From Clostridium_AD sp050717545 (lineage in GTDB: Bacteria; Bacillota; Clostridia; Clostridiales; Clostridiaceae), in contig NZ_JBOITN010000028.1 of assembly GCF_050717545.1 (NCBI RefSeq), positions 62,001 to 126,000 on the forward strand: DNA of 64,000 nt, written 5' to 3'. Positions within the stretch are counted from its first letter, which is position 1. Each line of letters opens with the position of its first letter. This document shows positions 8,796 through 16,667 of the stretch, piece by piece. The notes beneath the pieces were generated by a model, which was not told the DNA's origin, searched no databases, and was given only the letters and a program-made list of their open reading frames with translations. The translations under genes were made by a program, and so were the position numbers.

Positions 8796-9407
8796 TTAAG
8801 ATAGCATTTCCATAACTCTAACACCGATTTTTTCTTTATTTGCTTGTAATGCAGAATAAATACTACTATCTATTCTAAATTTACCTTCATGATCTTTTAG
8901 CACATGACCGCCTATAAAATCATCGTCTAAGATCTTTATTTCTATATTATAATCAATGCACCCTCTTAAAATAACTTCCATTTCACTTTTAAATTTATCA
9001 TAATCTTTTTTTAATACTTCAATATAATAGCTCCCCTTATCTACAGCCTTTAAAGTTTTTTCTATACTGCTTATGAAGTACTCTTTATACTCAATCGTGC
9101 TAGTAAATTTTACTAATCTTTCGCGTACACTTTCTAAAGCATCTTTTATTAGATTATCTTTAAGTGCGAGCACTTCTCTTTGCTTATTAAGATTTTCTTT
9201 TGCAACTATTGCATTTGATTTAATATTTGATTTTTTTTTAGCTTCCTTTTGTAAACTTTTCTTTAAATCATCTAATCTTGTTTTTTCAAAAGTTATTTTT
9301 TTCTTGGCATCTAAGTTAAAGGCATCTAACCTTTGTTTTTTTTCTTCATTTACTTTGTCATATATTATTTTTGAAAACAAATTTATTTTATCTTCAATAG
9401 TGGTCAT
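8796..9407 (-). CDS. ntpE: V-type ATP synthase subunit E (peripheral stalk)
   Basis: A 203-residue protein: a long charged coiled coil (about residues 1-95, rich in Lys/Glu) and a globular C-terminal domain with FIGGHVLKDHEGKFRIDSS, the typical GG…G…..D.S…L pattern of subunit E. Together with the small G/H-like subunit it forms the peripheral stalks that hold the head against rotation. ATG is preceded by AGGAGGATTAGTT. Central position in the operon, between F and A. Confidence 0.93.
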   Translation of the reverse strand: MTTIEDKINLFSKIIYDKVNEEKKQRLDAFNLDAKKKITFEKTRLDDLKKSLQKEAKKKSNIKSNAIVAKENLNKQREVLALKDNLIKDALESVRERLVKFTSTIEYKEYFISSIEKTLKAVDKGSYYIEVLKKDYDKFKSEMEVILRGCIDYNIEIKILDDDFIGGHVLKDHEGKFRIDSSIYSALQANKEKIGVRVMEMLS

Positions 9408-9449
9408 AACTAATCCTCCTGCACTTTCTTCTCATTACTAATATACTGA

Positions 9450-9758
9450 TTATAATTTTAGTCCTATCGCCTCTTTAACATATTTTAAAATAGAATCACT
9501 ACCCTTACTCCATCCATGCCTATCAGGAATTTCTACTATAAGCGGACTCTCCTTTGATAATTTTATACTATCAACCTCATCAGGTATTAACAGAGCTATT
9601 GCTTCTGTTAATATTATTATTCCTATTTCCGGATCTTTTTTTATTTTCCTAATCGTTTCAATTATTTCTTCTTTTTGATGAAGAACAATACTTTCGATAC
9701 CTACCATTTTCATACCTACAAATGTATCTATATTATCACTTATTAAATAACTTCTCAT
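9450..9758 (-). CDS. ntpG: V-type ATP synthase subunit F
   Basis: A 102-residue protein with the Rossmann-like fold expected of the rotor-shaft subunit F, which sits with subunit D: YLISDNIDTFVGMKMVG at the N-terminus, IGIIILTEAIALLI in the middle and SPLIVEIPD followed by a C-terminal helix. These three segments define ATP-synt_F. E. hirae calls this subunit NtpG. It follows ntpK by 19 bp. Confidence 0.92.
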   Translation of the reverse strand: MRSYLISDNIDTFVGMKMVGIESIVLHQKEEIIETIRKIKKDPEIGIIILTEAIALLIPDEVDSIKLSKESPLIVEIPDRHGWSKGSDSILKYVKEAIGLKL

Positions 9759-9777
9759 GTACCTCTCCCTTAAAAAA

Positions 9778-10203
9778 TTATAATTTTGAAAGTATCATTA
9801 TAGATATAATAAGGCCATATATAGCAATTCCTTCTCCAAGTCCAACAAATATAAGAGTTTTTCCTAAAATCTTAGGATTTTCAGATACTGCGCCCAGGGC
9901 TGAGGACCCAACAGAGCCTACAGCAAACCCTGCCCCAATAGTTGCAAGTCCTGTTGAAAGTCCAGCTGCTAAATATCCAAGCCCAGCAGCTGGATTTGTG
10001 GAAACCTCCACTGCACCACGTGCTACACTTGGTATATTTACAATTAAAGCACCCATCATAACCGGTATAAACACACTTAAATTTATTTTAAGTGCCTTTT
10101 TAATTTTTTGTTTTCCTAATAGTTCTATTCTACTTTGGACTACTACTCCATAAGTAATAGTAACTATAACAACGCAAAATGTTAACATTAATAACATAGT
10201 CAT
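9778..10203 (-). CDS. ntpK: V-type ATP synthase subunit K (rotor ring proteolipid)
   Basis: A 141-residue membrane protein with four predicted spans: residues ~5-25, ~40-65, ~73-105 and ~115-140. It builds the ion-translocating ring. The last span carries GLGEGIAIYG with the single membrane carboxylate; the first hairpin has none, so one ion site per four helices is expected, as in other V-type K subunits. The Gly/Ala-rich third span (GLATIGAGFAVGSVG) is the usual ring-packing helix. Coupling ion (Na+ or H+) cannot be decided by eye. Between ntpI and ntpG. Confidence 0.94.
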   Translation of the reverse strand: MTMLLMLTFCVVIVTITYGVVVQSRIELLGKQKIKKALKINLSVFIPVMMGALIVNIPSVARGAVEVSTNPAAGLGYLAAGLSTGLATIGAGFAVGSVGSSALGAVSENPKILGKTLIFVGLGEGIAIYGLIISIMILSKL

Positions 10204-10239
10204 AATATTTATTCCTCCTTCTAATAAGTGATATACATT

Positions 10240-12207
10240 TTACTTGAATTTAACCCTTACAGGTTCATAACTAACCCCTGCTCCTTCATAATACTTACTA
10301 AATAATTCATAATACTGCAGCCTTAATCCTTGTATAAACACAATCAATCCTTCAAGGGCTATGATTACTATATTACCAATTACTAATATTAATACTGAAG
10401 CAGTCCCGCTTTTAGTCATAGAGGCCATAGATGCAAATGCAACAAATAAACCTACATGGTTTAAGGCAAATGCTCCCACTCTTATAAATGAGAGTGTATT
10501 TGAAAACATTGATAGTAACGTTTCTACTACTTCAAAACCTGATTCTATAAAATAATCCTTAGCTCCCTCTTCAAATAATATTTTATTGCCTTTTATACTA
10601 TTAGCTAACGGCTGCTTTAGTAGTATTAGTAATAACCAGAAAATAAAATATATCATCCAAATAGCTATTGGCAACAATGGTTTTTTATATATTATCGAGA
10701 CTATTAGTATTATAGCTCCAATATAAAACATAAATCCGGCTAGCCCATCTTTTCCAAAAAATCCTCGCTCTATATCTTTTCTTCTTAAACTATTAGTAAT
10801 TCCTAATATAAAACCAAAAATCAAGAACCCACATCCAAATATTATAGCTCCAATAAGAACATCATTTATATTTTCCATAGGTCTAATAAGTAACGCATTA
10901 ATTACAGTCTCCGATCCAAATACACTTCCATATAAAAATCCAAATACTATTGAACTTATACCAAGCGTTTCTAGCACTCCACCTAAATTAACTCTACCTG
11001 CCTTATTCTTAAGCAAAAATCCTACTAAAAGAATCACTAGCCCCTGTCCCACATCTCCAAACATAGCACCAAACATTAGAGTATATGTTATTGCCAAAAA
11101 TATGGTAGGATCGATTTCATCGTAGCTAGGAACCCCATACATTAGAACCATACTTTCAAAAGGTTTAAATAATCTATTATTTAAAATCATAGTTGGTGGA
11201 GTAATTGCTTTATTAGTTATTTCATTAGCTTCTTTTTTAATAATTAATATTCTATCGTCAAAACTTAAAAGCAAATTGTCTAAAGTCTCCATAAAACTTA
11301 TAGGTATCCAACCAGAAAGATAAAAGAATTCATTAGTGCAAGCTGAACTTTTTTTAATCTCCTCAGATTTTTGTTCTAGATCATAACTATTTATTATGTT
11401 TTTTATAGTTTTATAATTTACCCTTAAAAAAACATTAAGTTCAACTTGAATATTCATCAGCAACTTTTGTATCTCATTTATTTCAGAACGAATAACACCT
11501 GCCACATCCTTTGGTAACCCAATATAATGGTCAGGCACTAATATTTTTTCGCAATTTGCAGATTTAAAAATCCTCTCAGTTTCTGTTAGCAAAAGCAAAG
11601 GCGTAAATGATAAAAATATTACAAAATCATCTTTAGTGTATACAGATTCAATTATTGAGGGTATATTTTCATAATTTGCTTTTAATTTAATCATGCTTTG
11701 CTCAGTCACTTTGTATAGATCAACTCGAAAATTTTTCATAGCAGTAAATTCTTCCATAGGGACAGTTACATTCTTTAAGAACCCCAATGCCTCATAGGTA
11801 TTTTTAAGATACTCTTCTTTTTCTTGTAACTCCTCCATCTTTTTATTCATTACCATATATTCATCATAAACCCTTGATAGTTCTTTTTCGGAGCATTCAA
11901 AATCAAAAATAGTTTCTTTAATATATTCACCTTTTATACCAATGAGGTTCTGAGCTCCTTCAAGCACATCAATATGTTTTAAACTTATATTATAATCTTT
12001 ATCTGATACGTAAGGTCTTATATAGTTTACATCCATTAAAGCTTCTATATTATCATCCGTGGTTTTTAATACAAAATCAGACGAATTTATTTCTTGAAGA
12101 GCATTTACTGGCTGCATGCATCCGTTTAAAGCAAGCATTTTAGTTATCTTATCAAAATCAGACATTACTCCTACTAAATTAATCATATTCATCTTTTCTA
12201 TAGACAA
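10240..12207 (-). CDS. ntpI: V-type ATP synthase subunit I (stator membrane subunit)
   Basis: A 655-residue protein: soluble N-terminal half with coiled coil (about residues 80-140 and 220-290) and a C-terminal membrane half with seven to eight spans. The essential arginine is seen in NTLSFIRVGAFALNH; FGAMFGDVGQG marks the first membrane region. Subunit I provides the ion half-channels facing the K ring. I chose TTG at 12205-12207 because AGGAGG lies seven bases upstream; a more distant ATG at 12228 would place that site inside the coding region. Follows ntpC by 36 bp. Confidence 0.95.
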   Translation of the reverse strand: MSIEKMNMINLVGVMSDFDKITKMLALNGCMQPVNALQEINSSDFVLKTTDDNIEALMDVNYIRPYVSDKDYNISLKHIDVLEGAQNLIGIKGEYIKETIFDFECSEKELSRVYDEYMVMNKKMEELQEKEEYLKNTYEALGFLKNVTVPMEEFTAMKNFRVDLYKVTEQSMIKLKANYENIPSIIESVYTKDDFVIFLSFTPLLLLTETERIFKSANCEKILVPDHYIGLPKDVAGVIRSEINEIQKLLMNIQVELNVFLRVNYKTIKNIINSYDLEQKSEEIKKSSACTNEFFYLSGWIPISFMETLDNLLLSFDDRILIIKKEANEITNKAITPPTMILNNRLFKPFESMVLMYGVPSYDEIDPTIFLAITYTLMFGAMFGDVGQGLVILLVGFLLKNKAGRVNLGGVLETLGISSIVFGFLYGSVFGSETVINALLIRPMENINDVLIGAIIFGCGFLIFGFILGITNSLRRKDIERGFFGKDGLAGFMFYIGAIILIVSIIYKKPLLPIAIWMIYFIFWLLLILLKQPLANSIKGNKILFEEGAKDYFIESGFEVVETLLSMFSNTLSFIRVGAFALNHVGLFVAFASMASMTKSGTASVLILVIGNIVIIALEGLIVFIQGLRLQYYELFSKYYEGAGVSYEPVRVKFK

Positions 12208-12243
12208 AAAATCACCTCCTGCAATCAATTTGTAAATAATAAA

Positions 12244-13284
12244 TTATAATGTAAGTGAAATATACTTTGTACCTTCTTTTATATCAATAGAATACCGTTT
12301 TTGTTCTATTATAGATATAATATCGCTTATTTCAATCCTATAAATCATAAAAAAGCTCATAACCAAACTTATATTATTTTTATTTTCTTTAATAATTTTC
12401 TTGAAATATATTTTTCGAAATTCACGTTCGTGTTTTTCAATAATTATTGAGTCATCCTTTTCGTATATATATGCATAAGGAGTGTTTTCTATTAGATCTC
12501 GAAAGTCTGCCATATCTCTTACATAACAAAGTTTTCTAATCGTTTGCTTTGAAAGCTTATGACCATTATATATAGTATAATTAAATAATTCTTCAGGAGA
12601 TATCTTATAAAAAGTCTTCCCCCTATATATCCACCCTAAATTTAAAATATCAACTCCCATACCTATAATATTTTGAACCACTTCTTTATTTTCAGTATTT
12701 AAATGTTTAAGTTCACTCCTAATAGATGTAAAATAGACAAAATCAAGTTCTGTTTCAATTCTAAACAAACCTTTTTCACTTATGTCCTTAGCTAAATTTT
12801 TTAGATACTTATAATATATACTTCCTTTGAGACCATCTATTACTTCTTCTACATTTTTAAATGCTAATAAATAATCATAGTTTATTGTATTTAATGAACT
12901 TCTGGCTATTAATCTGCTGTTTATTTCCTCACTACTTCGATTAAGATATTTGCCTCTAATAATCACTTTTAAATCTTCTATCTCCCATCTTAGAAACAGA
13001 ACCTTTATAAGTTTCCTATATTCACCTGAAAAATATTTTATAAATGTGTTATAAGTACTTATGTAGTGCTTATGTAGAATGTTTTCTAAGTTACTTCGAT
13101 GCAGTTTATCTAAGTTGCAATCGCGTAGAAGTTCACTATAACTCGTTTCATCTTTTAATACCTTAACAGTGCTTATAAAGTCTTTACAATTTAATAGCTT
13201 AATATATTGATCTTGACTTAGCATCTTTCCAATCAAAGCCTTTATTTTTGAATTTATAGCACTAAACTCAACAATACTTCCCAT
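12244..13284 (-). CDS. ntpC: V-type ATP synthase subunit C
   Basis: A 346-residue helical protein of the V-type C (d) family, the funnel that connects the D/F shaft to the K ring. Recognisable parts are AINSKIKALIGKMLS at the N-terminus, the repeated WEIEDLKVIIRGKYL segment and GVDILNLGWIYRGKTFYKISPEELF, which is a strong family signature. Preceded by AGGAGTGGAGTTATATG. Second gene of the operon. Confidence 0.93.
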   Translation of the reverse strand: MGSIVEFSAINSKIKALIGKMLSQDQYIKLLNCKDFISTVKVLKDETSYSELLRDCNLDKLHRSNLENILHKHYISTYNTFIKYFSGEYRKLIKVLFLRWEIEDLKVIIRGKYLNRSSEEINSRLIARSSLNTINYDYLLAFKNVEEVIDGLKGSIYYKYLKNLAKDISEKGLFRIETELDFVYFTSIRSELKHLNTENKEVVQNIIGMGVDILNLGWIYRGKTFYKISPEELFNYTIYNGHKLSKQTIRKLCYVRDMADFRDLIENTPYAYIYEKDDSIIIEKHEREFRKIYFKKIIKENKNNISLVMSFFMIYRIEISDIISIIEQKRYSIDIKEGTKYISLTL

Positions 13285-13317
13285 ATAACTCCACTCCTAT
13301 TATAGCTTTATTACCCT

Positions 13318-13345
13318 ATTAAATCATCTCCTGCGGATCTGAAAT
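13318..13345 (+). repeat. Dispersed ~28-bp repeat, copy 2 (overlaps a coding end)
   Basis: TTAAATCATCTCCTGCGGAT and flanks match copies at 271, 16590 and 39058. On the minus strand it encodes the last residues DPQEMI and the TAA stop of the V-ATPase stalk gene. Confidence 0.75.
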
Positions 13346-13642
13346 GTCATTAAATATTTCATCAACTATAGCTAATTTATTAGCTTTATATTTGGTATTA
13401 ATCTTATCTAACTCCTTTTCTTTTTCTTTTTTTATGTTTTCAGCTAAATTTTGAGCTTCCATTATTTTTTCATTACCTATAACTTGCTTAATATTTTTGC
13501 AATCTTCGTTAAATCTGTTCGTTAAATTATTTATCTCAGCTTCAAGCTCATCTTGTTTTTCACTAAGTAGTTCATCAATGTTCTTTCTAAAGTTTTGAGC
13601 ATCTTTGTCTATACTCATTATTTTGTTCATTACAAATTTCAA
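13319..13642 (-). CDS. V-type ATP synthase peripheral-stalk small subunit (G/H-like)
   Basis: A 107-residue, highly charged coiled-coil protein (heptad-like Lys/Glu/Leu from about residue 15 to 90). Its position as the first gene of the operon and its composition fit the small stalk partner of subunit E (called H in archaea, F in E. hirae). TTG at 13640-13642 follows GGGGGTGATGC at suitable spacing. The last six codons and the stop lie inside a dispersed repeat found at other places in the window, so the natural C-terminus may have been replaced by repeat sequence; the fold should tolerate this. Confidence 0.8.
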   Translation of the reverse strand: MKFVMNKIMSIDKDAQNFRKNIDELLSEKQDELEAEINNLTNRFNEDCKNIKQVIGNEKIMEAQNLAENIKKEKEKELDKINTKYKANKLAIVDEIFNDISDPQEMI

Positions 13643-13719
13643 AGCATCACCCCCAATATTTTAGAAATAATATATTATTTTGAATTTTACTTATAATTGT
13701 ACATAATAATTATTCTCTT

Positions 13720-13748
13720 ATTATATTACCCTTAGTCCATAATGTCGA
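13720..13748 (-). promoter_or_regulatory. V-ATPase operon promoter
   Basis: On the minus strand TCGACA (13743-13748), a 17-bp spacer, and TATAAT (13720-13725), about 78 bp before the first operon start codon. The -35 box lies inside the palindrome 13739-13767. Confidence 0.65.
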
Positions 13749-13767
13749 AAGCGATTTTCGACATTAT
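13739..13767. promoter_or_regulatory. Perfect palindrome over the V-ATPase -35 box (candidate operator)
   Basis: ATAATGTCGAAA, five bases, TTTCGACATTAT: 12-bp perfect arms. No T-tract follows on either strand, so it is not a standard terminator. Placed between the divergent V-ATPase operon and a small winged-helix-like gene, it looks like a protein-binding site. Confidence 0.55.
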
Positions 13768-13863
13768 ATTCGTGTGTACAATAAATATTTTTTCTTTTTT
13801 TTCTTTAACTCATGTAGTATACTTATAGACTATGGTTAAATATATTATTAAAGGAGGATCCCC

Positions 13864-14124
13864 ATGAAAGATGACATCAAAGAAATTGAAGATAACATAA
13901 TAAAGTATCTTTATGAAAATAGAACATCATCCCCACAAAGCATTGCCAAAATAAAGCTTGCTATTAATTTAGGAAATGGTAAAGGTAATCTTAGATTATT
14001 AAAATCATCCCTTGAATCTCTAATGAAAAAGAGATTTATAACTAAACAAGCAGTCAGAGGAAATTATAAAATTGAACCTAGCGGAATAGAATTTATCGAA
14101 GAAAATGAAAAAAAAGAGCTTTAG
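13864..14124 (+). CDS. Small winged-helix-like protein (86 aa)
   Basis: Encodes 86 residues after AAAGGAGGATCCCC. Helix 1 (DDIKEIEDNIIKYLYE), a Pro-Gln-Ser turn, helices through LRLLKSSLESLMKKRFI and a beta-wing-like QAVRGNYKIEPSGIEFI resemble a compact winged-helix fold. The pattern suggests a DNA-binding or protein-interaction module, but I do not recognise a named family. It is divergent from the V-ATPase operon, with a palindrome between them; local regulation of that operon is an attractive but unproven idea. TATACT at 13818-13823 may be its -10 box. Single-gene unit, terminator at 14111-14135. Confidence 0.75.
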   Translation: MKDDIKEIEDNIIKYLYENRTSSPQSIAKIKLAINLGNGKGNLRLLKSSLESLMKKRFITKQAVRGNYKIEPSGIEFIEENEKKEL

Positions 14125-14135
14125 GCTCTTTTTTT
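14111..14135 (+). terminator. Terminator of the winged-helix-like gene
   Basis: AAAAAGAGC, loop TTTAG, GCTCTTTTTTT; the hairpin includes the stop codon at 14122-14124. Confidence 0.85.
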
Positions 14136-14149
14136 ATGTGAATTAATAT

Positions 14150-14305
14150 AAAAAAGCGGCTCAGATAACATAAAAATATGTATCTAAGCCGCAATATGTC
14201 TATTTAATTGTAAAACATGTTTAATTATAATTCATTATGGTCCATTGAGGCAATAAAATTTAAAAAAAATAAAAAATATCATTACCTACCTGAACCCCGT
14301 AAACA
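14150..14305 (-). ncRNA. Candidate independent small RNA (~155 nt)
   Basis: On the minus strand a promoter (14312-14340) is followed by a stretch with no convincing ORF and then a strong intrinsic terminator: GCGGCTTAGATA (14181-14192) pairs, with one mismatch, with TATCTGAGCCGC (14156-14167), followed by TTTTTTAT. Transcription would start near 14305 and no minus-strand gene follows. The 5' end AATTGT can pair with ACAATT near 14215. A 15-codon ORF (MIFFIFFK…) is present but unconvincing. Family unknown; 6S-like RNA was considered but cannot be shown. Confidence 0.45.
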
Positions 14306-14311
14306 ATTATG

Positions 14312-14340
14312 ATTATAACATATTTCAATGCTCTATTCAA
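14312..14340 (-). promoter_or_regulatory. Promoter of the candidate small RNA
   Basis: TTGAAT (14335-14340), 17-bp spacer, TATAAT (14312-14317) on the minus strand. No coding sequence starts downstream before the terminator at 14150-14192. Confidence 0.6.
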
Positions 14341-14471
14341 TAATAATATAGATAATTTTGTCGAATTCTTTATTCCTAGGTTTCATAATTTAAATTGTTG
14401 TTCCTCATTTATATATCTTATCCTAAATTTATATAAATATACAATTTCCCCATATCATTTCAGTATATTAT

Positions 14472-15149
14472 TTACTTTATATCTATTTTATCTATAAACT
14501 TACTTAATGTCTTTTCACCGATGCCACCTACTTTCGTCAATTCATCTACAGACTTAAATCCTCCATTTTGCTCTCTATACTCAATTATAACACCTGCTTT
14601 TGCCTCTCCTATGCCTGTAAGAGTCATAAGTTCTTCCTCACTTGCAGTATTTATATTAATGATAGAGTCCTTCTCATTTGTTTTAGAGGTTGAAGTAGCT
14701 CCACCTCCAGGACTATTCTGAATAATTTGTGTTTTAGCTTCCTCACCTTTTCGTGCAATAACAATGCAGTCCTCATCATTTAGTTTTGCGGAAAGGTTTG
14801 TAGCATCAAGATCTGCGTCACTAGTTCCCCCACCTGCTAGTTCTATAAGATCAGTTACTCTGCTTCCTTGTTTTATTTCATAAACACCAGGATTTTTTAC
14901 TGCACCTTTTATATCCACCTTAATATTAATTTCTTCCACGAAAGCATTATTACTTTTCTTAGATTCAACCTGCGACTGTACTGCTGCAACTTTTGTTTCT
15001 GGTGTTTTAGCAGTTTCTACAAACATATTCTCATAATCAGTAACATTAATATTTTCTTTTGGCTTTGACATAACATATCCAACAATTAAAAATACAATAA
15101 TTACGAACAAAATAACTATAGATCCAATTATTTTTTCTTTATTTTTCAT
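14472..15149 (-). CDS. comEA: ComEA-type DNA-binding competence protein
   Basis: A 225-residue protein with one N-terminal membrane anchor (about residues 8-28), a low-complexity linker, an SLBB domain (about 75-130, VDIKGAVKNPGVYEIKQGSRVTDL) and a C-terminal double helix-hairpin-helix (about 163-225, ININTASEEELMTLTGIGEAKAGVIIEYR…). ComEA captures incoming double-stranded DNA at the cell surface and hands it to ComEC. Gene stands alone; comEC is 11 kb away rather than adjacent as in Bacillus. All domains look intact. AGGAGG precedes the start. Confidence 0.92.
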   Translation of the reverse strand: MKNKEKIIGSIVILFVIIVFLIVGYVMSKPKENINVTDYENMFVETAKTPETKVAAVQSQVESKKSNNAFVEEINIKVDIKGAVKNPGVYEIKQGSRVTDLIELAGGGTSDADLDATNLSAKLNDEDCIVIARKGEEAKTQIIQNSPGGGATSTSKTNEKDSIININTASEEELMTLTGIGEAKAGVIIEYREQNGGFKSVDELTKVGGIGEKTLSKFIDKIDIK

Positions 15150-15295
15150 AAATCCTCCTTGCTAATCTTCGTGACATTCATACACTTACTAATTATTCAT
15201 CTATATATAGAATTATTGACAACTTTACATAAATACTATCGCTAAGAAAGGATTTTTTTGATATACTATAGATGTTGAAAACTTGGAGGTACTAC

Positions 15296-16564
15296 ATGAA
15301 GAAGTTAATTACACTAATACTAACGTCACTTTTTTTAATTTTTAACACATTCCCAGCAGTCAGGGCCCTCGAAGCCGCGCCTACAGTCTCCGCTGATAGT
15401 GTAGCACTAATAGATGCCACTACTGGTAGAATACTTTATGAGAAAAACAAAGATACTGCTTACCCCCCTGCTTCCACCACTAAGATAATGACTATCCTTC
15501 TAGTCTTAGAAAACTCTAATTTAGACGATGTGGTAACCGTAAGCAAAAATGCAGAAATTACTGATGGTTCAAAAATATATATTTTTGAGGGTGAAAAAAT
15601 AACTGTAAAAGAATTATTATATGGACTAATATTACCTTCAGCTAACGACTGTGCCGTCGCTCTAGCTGAATATATAAGTGGTTCAACAGATAAGTTTGCA
15701 GATCTTATGAATAAAAGAGCAGCTTCTTTAGGTTGCAAAAACACTAATTTTGTGAACCCTAATGGTCTATATGATGTTAATCATAAAACTTCTGCCTATG
15801 ATTTAGCTTTAATTATGCAGGAACTTACAAAACATGATGAGTACAGGGTAATAGCAACAACTCCTACATATTTAATGGCGGCAACAAATAAATCCAAGCT
15901 TCAGCGACCTCTTTGGAATGAGAATAGACTAATACAAAAATCCGACCCGTACTATTATCCTTATAGCATCGGTGGCAAGACAGGCTATACTATACAGTCA
16001 AAACATTCTTATATCGCTGTAGCTCATAAAAATGGTCAAAAAATCATAGTTTCGCTTATACATGACTCTAAAAAAACATTTTTTCCAGACAGTATAAAAT
16101 TACTTAATTATGGATTTGATAATTTTAAGCTTATGAAACAGTTTAAAAAGAATGATGTTGTATCAAACTTAACCTTAGACGATGGCACGGTGCTTCCACT
16201 ACTAGCCTCAAAAGATCTGTATATAGTTAAAGAAAAAAATTCTACTTTGACCCCAGATGTTAAAACTGAGCAAATAGTGCCAAACATATCGTCAGTTAAA
16301 AAAGGTGATTTAATAAGTAAGGCTGTAATCGCTTTAGGCGATGATTCCTACAATTTAGATTTAGCTAGTGGGATAGATTATACTAAAAAGATTGTTCCAC
16401 TAAGTAATACATTTAAAAATGGCTCAAAACCATTTTTTAATATACTAAAATATCTTGCGATTATCTTAGTATTATTATTCTTTTTTATAAGAGGAATAAA
16501 GAAGAAAAGAAGAAGGAAAAAAAGACTTAATAGATTTGTACGTAACTTAAATAATAAAAGATAG
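15296..16564 (+). CDS. dacF: D-alanyl-D-alanine carboxypeptidase (S11, DacF/PBP5-like)
   Basis: A 422-residue penicillin-binding protein. Signal peptide MKKLITLILTSLFLIFNTF, then the three active-site motifs: STTK (in PPASTTKIM), SAND and KTG (GGKTGYT). It removes the terminal D-Ala from peptidoglycan stem peptides outside the membrane. A beta-rich C-terminal domain is followed by a hydrophobic helix (about residues 382-402) and a very basic tail (KKKRRRKKRLNRF), consistent with membrane anchoring. I start at ATG 15296, six bases after TTGGAGG; an upstream in-frame ATG (15272) has no site. Family members include the sporulation enzyme DacF, but vegetative DacA-like function is also possible. 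Confidence 0.9.
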   Translation: MKKLITLILTSLFLIFNTFPAVRALEAAPTVSADSVALIDATTGRILYEKNKDTAYPPASTTKIMTILLVLENSNLDDVVTVSKNAEITDGSKIYIFEGEKITVKELLYGLILPSANDCAVALAEYISGSTDKFADLMNKRAASLGCKNTNFVNPNGLYDVNHKTSAYDLALIMQELTKHDEYRVIATTPTYLMAATNKSKLQRPLWNENRLIQKSDPYYYPYSIGGKTGYTIQSKHSYIAVAHKNGQKIIVSLIHDSKKTFFPDSIKLLNYGFDNFKLMKQFKKNDVVSNLTLDDGTVLPLLASKDLYIVKEKNSTLTPDVKTEQIVPNISSVKKGDLISKAVIALGDDSYNLDLASGIDYTKKIVPLSNTFKNGSKPFFNILKYLAIILVLLFFFIRGIKKKRRRKKRLNRFVRNLNNKR

Positions 16565-16589
16565 TAAACGTCGATATTTGTAACACCTT

Positions 16590-16619
16590 GATTAAATCAT
16601 CTCCTGCGGAGCTGCAATT
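16590..16619 (+). repeat. Dispersed ~28-bp repeat, copy 3
   Basis: GATTAAATCATCTCCTGCGG followed by AGCTGCAATT, in the gap between the dacF stop and the large terminator hairpin. The clearest copy, used here as reference. Confidence 0.8.
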
Positions 16620-16667
16620 AAAAAGCATGGAATATAAACTAAATTTAGTTTATATTCCATGCTTTTT
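16620..16667. terminator. Bidirectional terminator between dacF and rluD
   Basis: A perfect 24-bp-arm palindrome beginning AAAAAGCATGGAATATAAAC and ending in its reverse complement, with A/T tracts both sides; it touches the stop codon of the convergent rluD-like gene. Confidence 0.9.

Noticed and set aside
12205..12230. AAATCACCTCCTGCAATC resembling the dispersed repeat
   Set aside because: It is the reverse complement of the strong ribosome site of ntpI; the match is limited to the purine-rich site and lacks the GGAGCTGCAAT part.
14206..14281. 15-codon ORF MIFFIFFK… within the small-RNA candidate
   Set aside because: Composition is that of a T-rich stretch; the AGGTAGGTA site is poor, so not listed as a gene.
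16620..16667. Large perfect palindrome as an attachment or operator site
   Set aside because: Position between convergent genes and flanking A/T tracts fit a bidirectional terminator fully.
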